DNA from: Clostridia bacterium
GTDB lineage: Bacteria; Bacillota; Clostridia; Oscillospirales; Acutalibacteraceae
Direction: 5' to 3'
Length of the DNA: 40,332 bases
NCBI GenBank assembly: GCA_900766585.1
Contig: CAAFVV010000017.1
Coordinates: 1 to 40,332 of the forward strand
The notes beneath the pieces were generated by a model. That model searched no databases and was not told where the DNA came from. It saw nothing but the letters and a program-made list of their open reading frames with translations. Made by a program: the position numbers and the translations under genes. Shown here piece after piece: positions 39,831-40,332 of the stretch. Positions within the stretch are counted from its first letter, which is position 1. Each line of letters starts with the position of its first letter.

Positions 39831-40127
39831 ATGGCGGAAAAGACGAATAAGGCTGCTTTTCTGATGTATAAGGGCAAGCCGCTCGTGCGCAGCGGCAACA
39901 CCCTGTATTACGGGCACATGGCAGACAAATGCGTGGTCATGATGCAGATTCTGTCCACCCGCGAGATGCACGGGATGACGATGGCTGACCGGATCCAGGT
40001 GCAGCTGCTGTCCACCGATCCCGAGCTGCGGATGCGCGACCGTATCCTCAAAAAGAGTGAAAAGACCGGTCTGTATAACGCGATGGACATCGGCAGCATC
40101 TGGCTGTCCCGCGCGCTGGCGGAATAA
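39831..40127 (+). CDS. Conserved-looking small protein of unknown function
   Basis: This 98-residue soluble protein reads like a compact alpha-beta domain: KAAFLMYKGKPLVRSGNTLY YGHMADKCVVMMQIL, then a helical C-terminal half (MRDRILKKSEKTGLYNAMDI). I do not recognise a family. AAAAGGAGAG lies 7 nt before ATG 39831; the open frame upstream overlaps ireB. Its tight spacing after ireB suggests one transcript and perhaps a shared role. A strong terminator follows. Confidence 0.8.
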   Translation: MAEKTNKAAFLMYKGKPLVRSGNTLYYGHMADKCVVMMQILSTREMHGMTMADRIQVQLLSTDPELRMRDRILKKSEKTGLYNAMDIGSIWLSRALAE

Positions 40128-40140
40128 GCGGCAAGCAAAA

Positions 40141-40178
40141 AACACGCCCTGTTTCCTTTACGGAAACGGGGCGTGTTT
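40141..40178 (+). terminator. Intrinsic terminator after the ireB operon
   Basis: AACACGCCCTGTTTCC pairs with GGAAACGGGGCGTGTT (one G-U pair), 5-nt loop, ending in TTT. Confidence 0.87.
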
Positions 40179-40217
40179 CAGCCTGTCAAAAAACTACCCA
40201 AACGGCTCTGTTTCTGG

Positions 40218-40223
40218 TATAAT
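40218..40223 (+). promoter_or_regulatory. Extended -10 element before the transposase-like gene
   Basis: TGGTATAAT (-10 at 40218-40223) lies 21 nt before the ATG at 40245; no good -35 is visible, as is common for extended -10 promoters. Confidence 0.5.
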
Positions 40224-40244
40224 AAAGGAGACGGGGGTGATTTC

Positions 40245-40332
40245 ATGGAAGGCTGGAGAAAAGACGCACGGCGAGAGCTGATCATTGTTGATCTGGAGGC
40301 ATTGGTGCCGGAAAACCATCTGCTGCGGAAAA
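40245..40332 (+). mobile_element. IS1182-type transposase gene, 5' end only
   Basis: The frame from ATG 40245 (GGGGGTGATTTC upstream) runs open off the window edge: MEGWRKDARRELIIVDLEAL followed by VPENHLLRK. The segment ELIIVDLEALVPENHLLRK strongly resembles the N-terminus of IS1182-like DDE transposases (eLVPkdHLLRkID). Only 29 codons are visible, so the family call is tentative and the left end of the element cannot be placed. Confidence 0.65.

Overview
This 40.3-kb window looks like a chromosomal segment of a Gram-positive member of the Clostridia. Its GC content is moderately high, by eye well over 50%. The Oscillospiraceae/Ruminococcaceae group is the best guess. The evidence is the set of firmicute-type genes and signals (YlmC/YmxH sporulation protein, IreB, EndoA-type MazF, AbrB-like protein, a phenylalanine T-box, an L10 leader), strong GGAGG ribosome binding sites, near-consensus sigma-A promoters often with a TGG-TATAAT -10, and many secreted lipoproteins with Thr-, Ser-, Glu- or Pro-rich linkers. 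No species call is possible from the sequence alone.

Layout. Positions 1-3677 hold a minus-strand AraC/GyrI-like regulator and an AbrB-like, PLP-enzyme (methionine gamma-lyase family) and EamA-transporter operon. The latter is divergent from lexA (3890-4477), whose promoter is bracketed by two copies of a palindrome that may be a variant SOS box. Positions 4596-8520 are the translation/secretion core: rpmG-secE-nusG-rplK-rplA as one operon, with L1-stalk-like leaders before rplK and rplA, then a separate promoter, L10 leader/attenuator and rplJ-rplL, ended by a strong terminator. rpoBC does not follow. secD-secF come next (8681-11212). Positions 11346-13649 carry a GlmU-C-terminal-like acetyltransferase and an orphan oligopeptide-binding lipoprotein. 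Positions 13774-14464 (minus) hold an orphan EndoA/MazF RNase and a 49-residue Gln/Asn-repeat protein. A MATE transporter follows.

Positions 16200-32174 are an envelope region: a membrane-anchored six-hairpin glycosidase-like gene broken by two single-A length changes; an NlpC/P60-fold lipoprotein that lacks its catalytic residues; a DHHW/MBOAT O-acyltransferase pair; a LysR regulator with a large YfhO-type membrane protein; a Dabb protein and an Mrp/NBP35 ATPase; an initiating sugar-phosphate transferase; a degenerate LCP-like protein coupled to a transglutaminase-like lipoprotein; and an unknown lipoprotein. Positions 32196-33782 encode a secreted ricin-lectin plus CHAP/papain-like protein. 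Three near-identical 20-bp palindromes sit upstream of the sugar-transferase promoter and the lectin/hydrolase promoter, suggesting one regulator controls both surface genes.

The right end returns to housekeeping: mnmA, a YlmC/YmxH protein, a Phe T-box with pheS-pheT, ireB with a small unknown partner, and the first 29 codons of a probable IS1182-type transposase cut by the window edge. No rRNA, tRNA or CRISPR array was seen.
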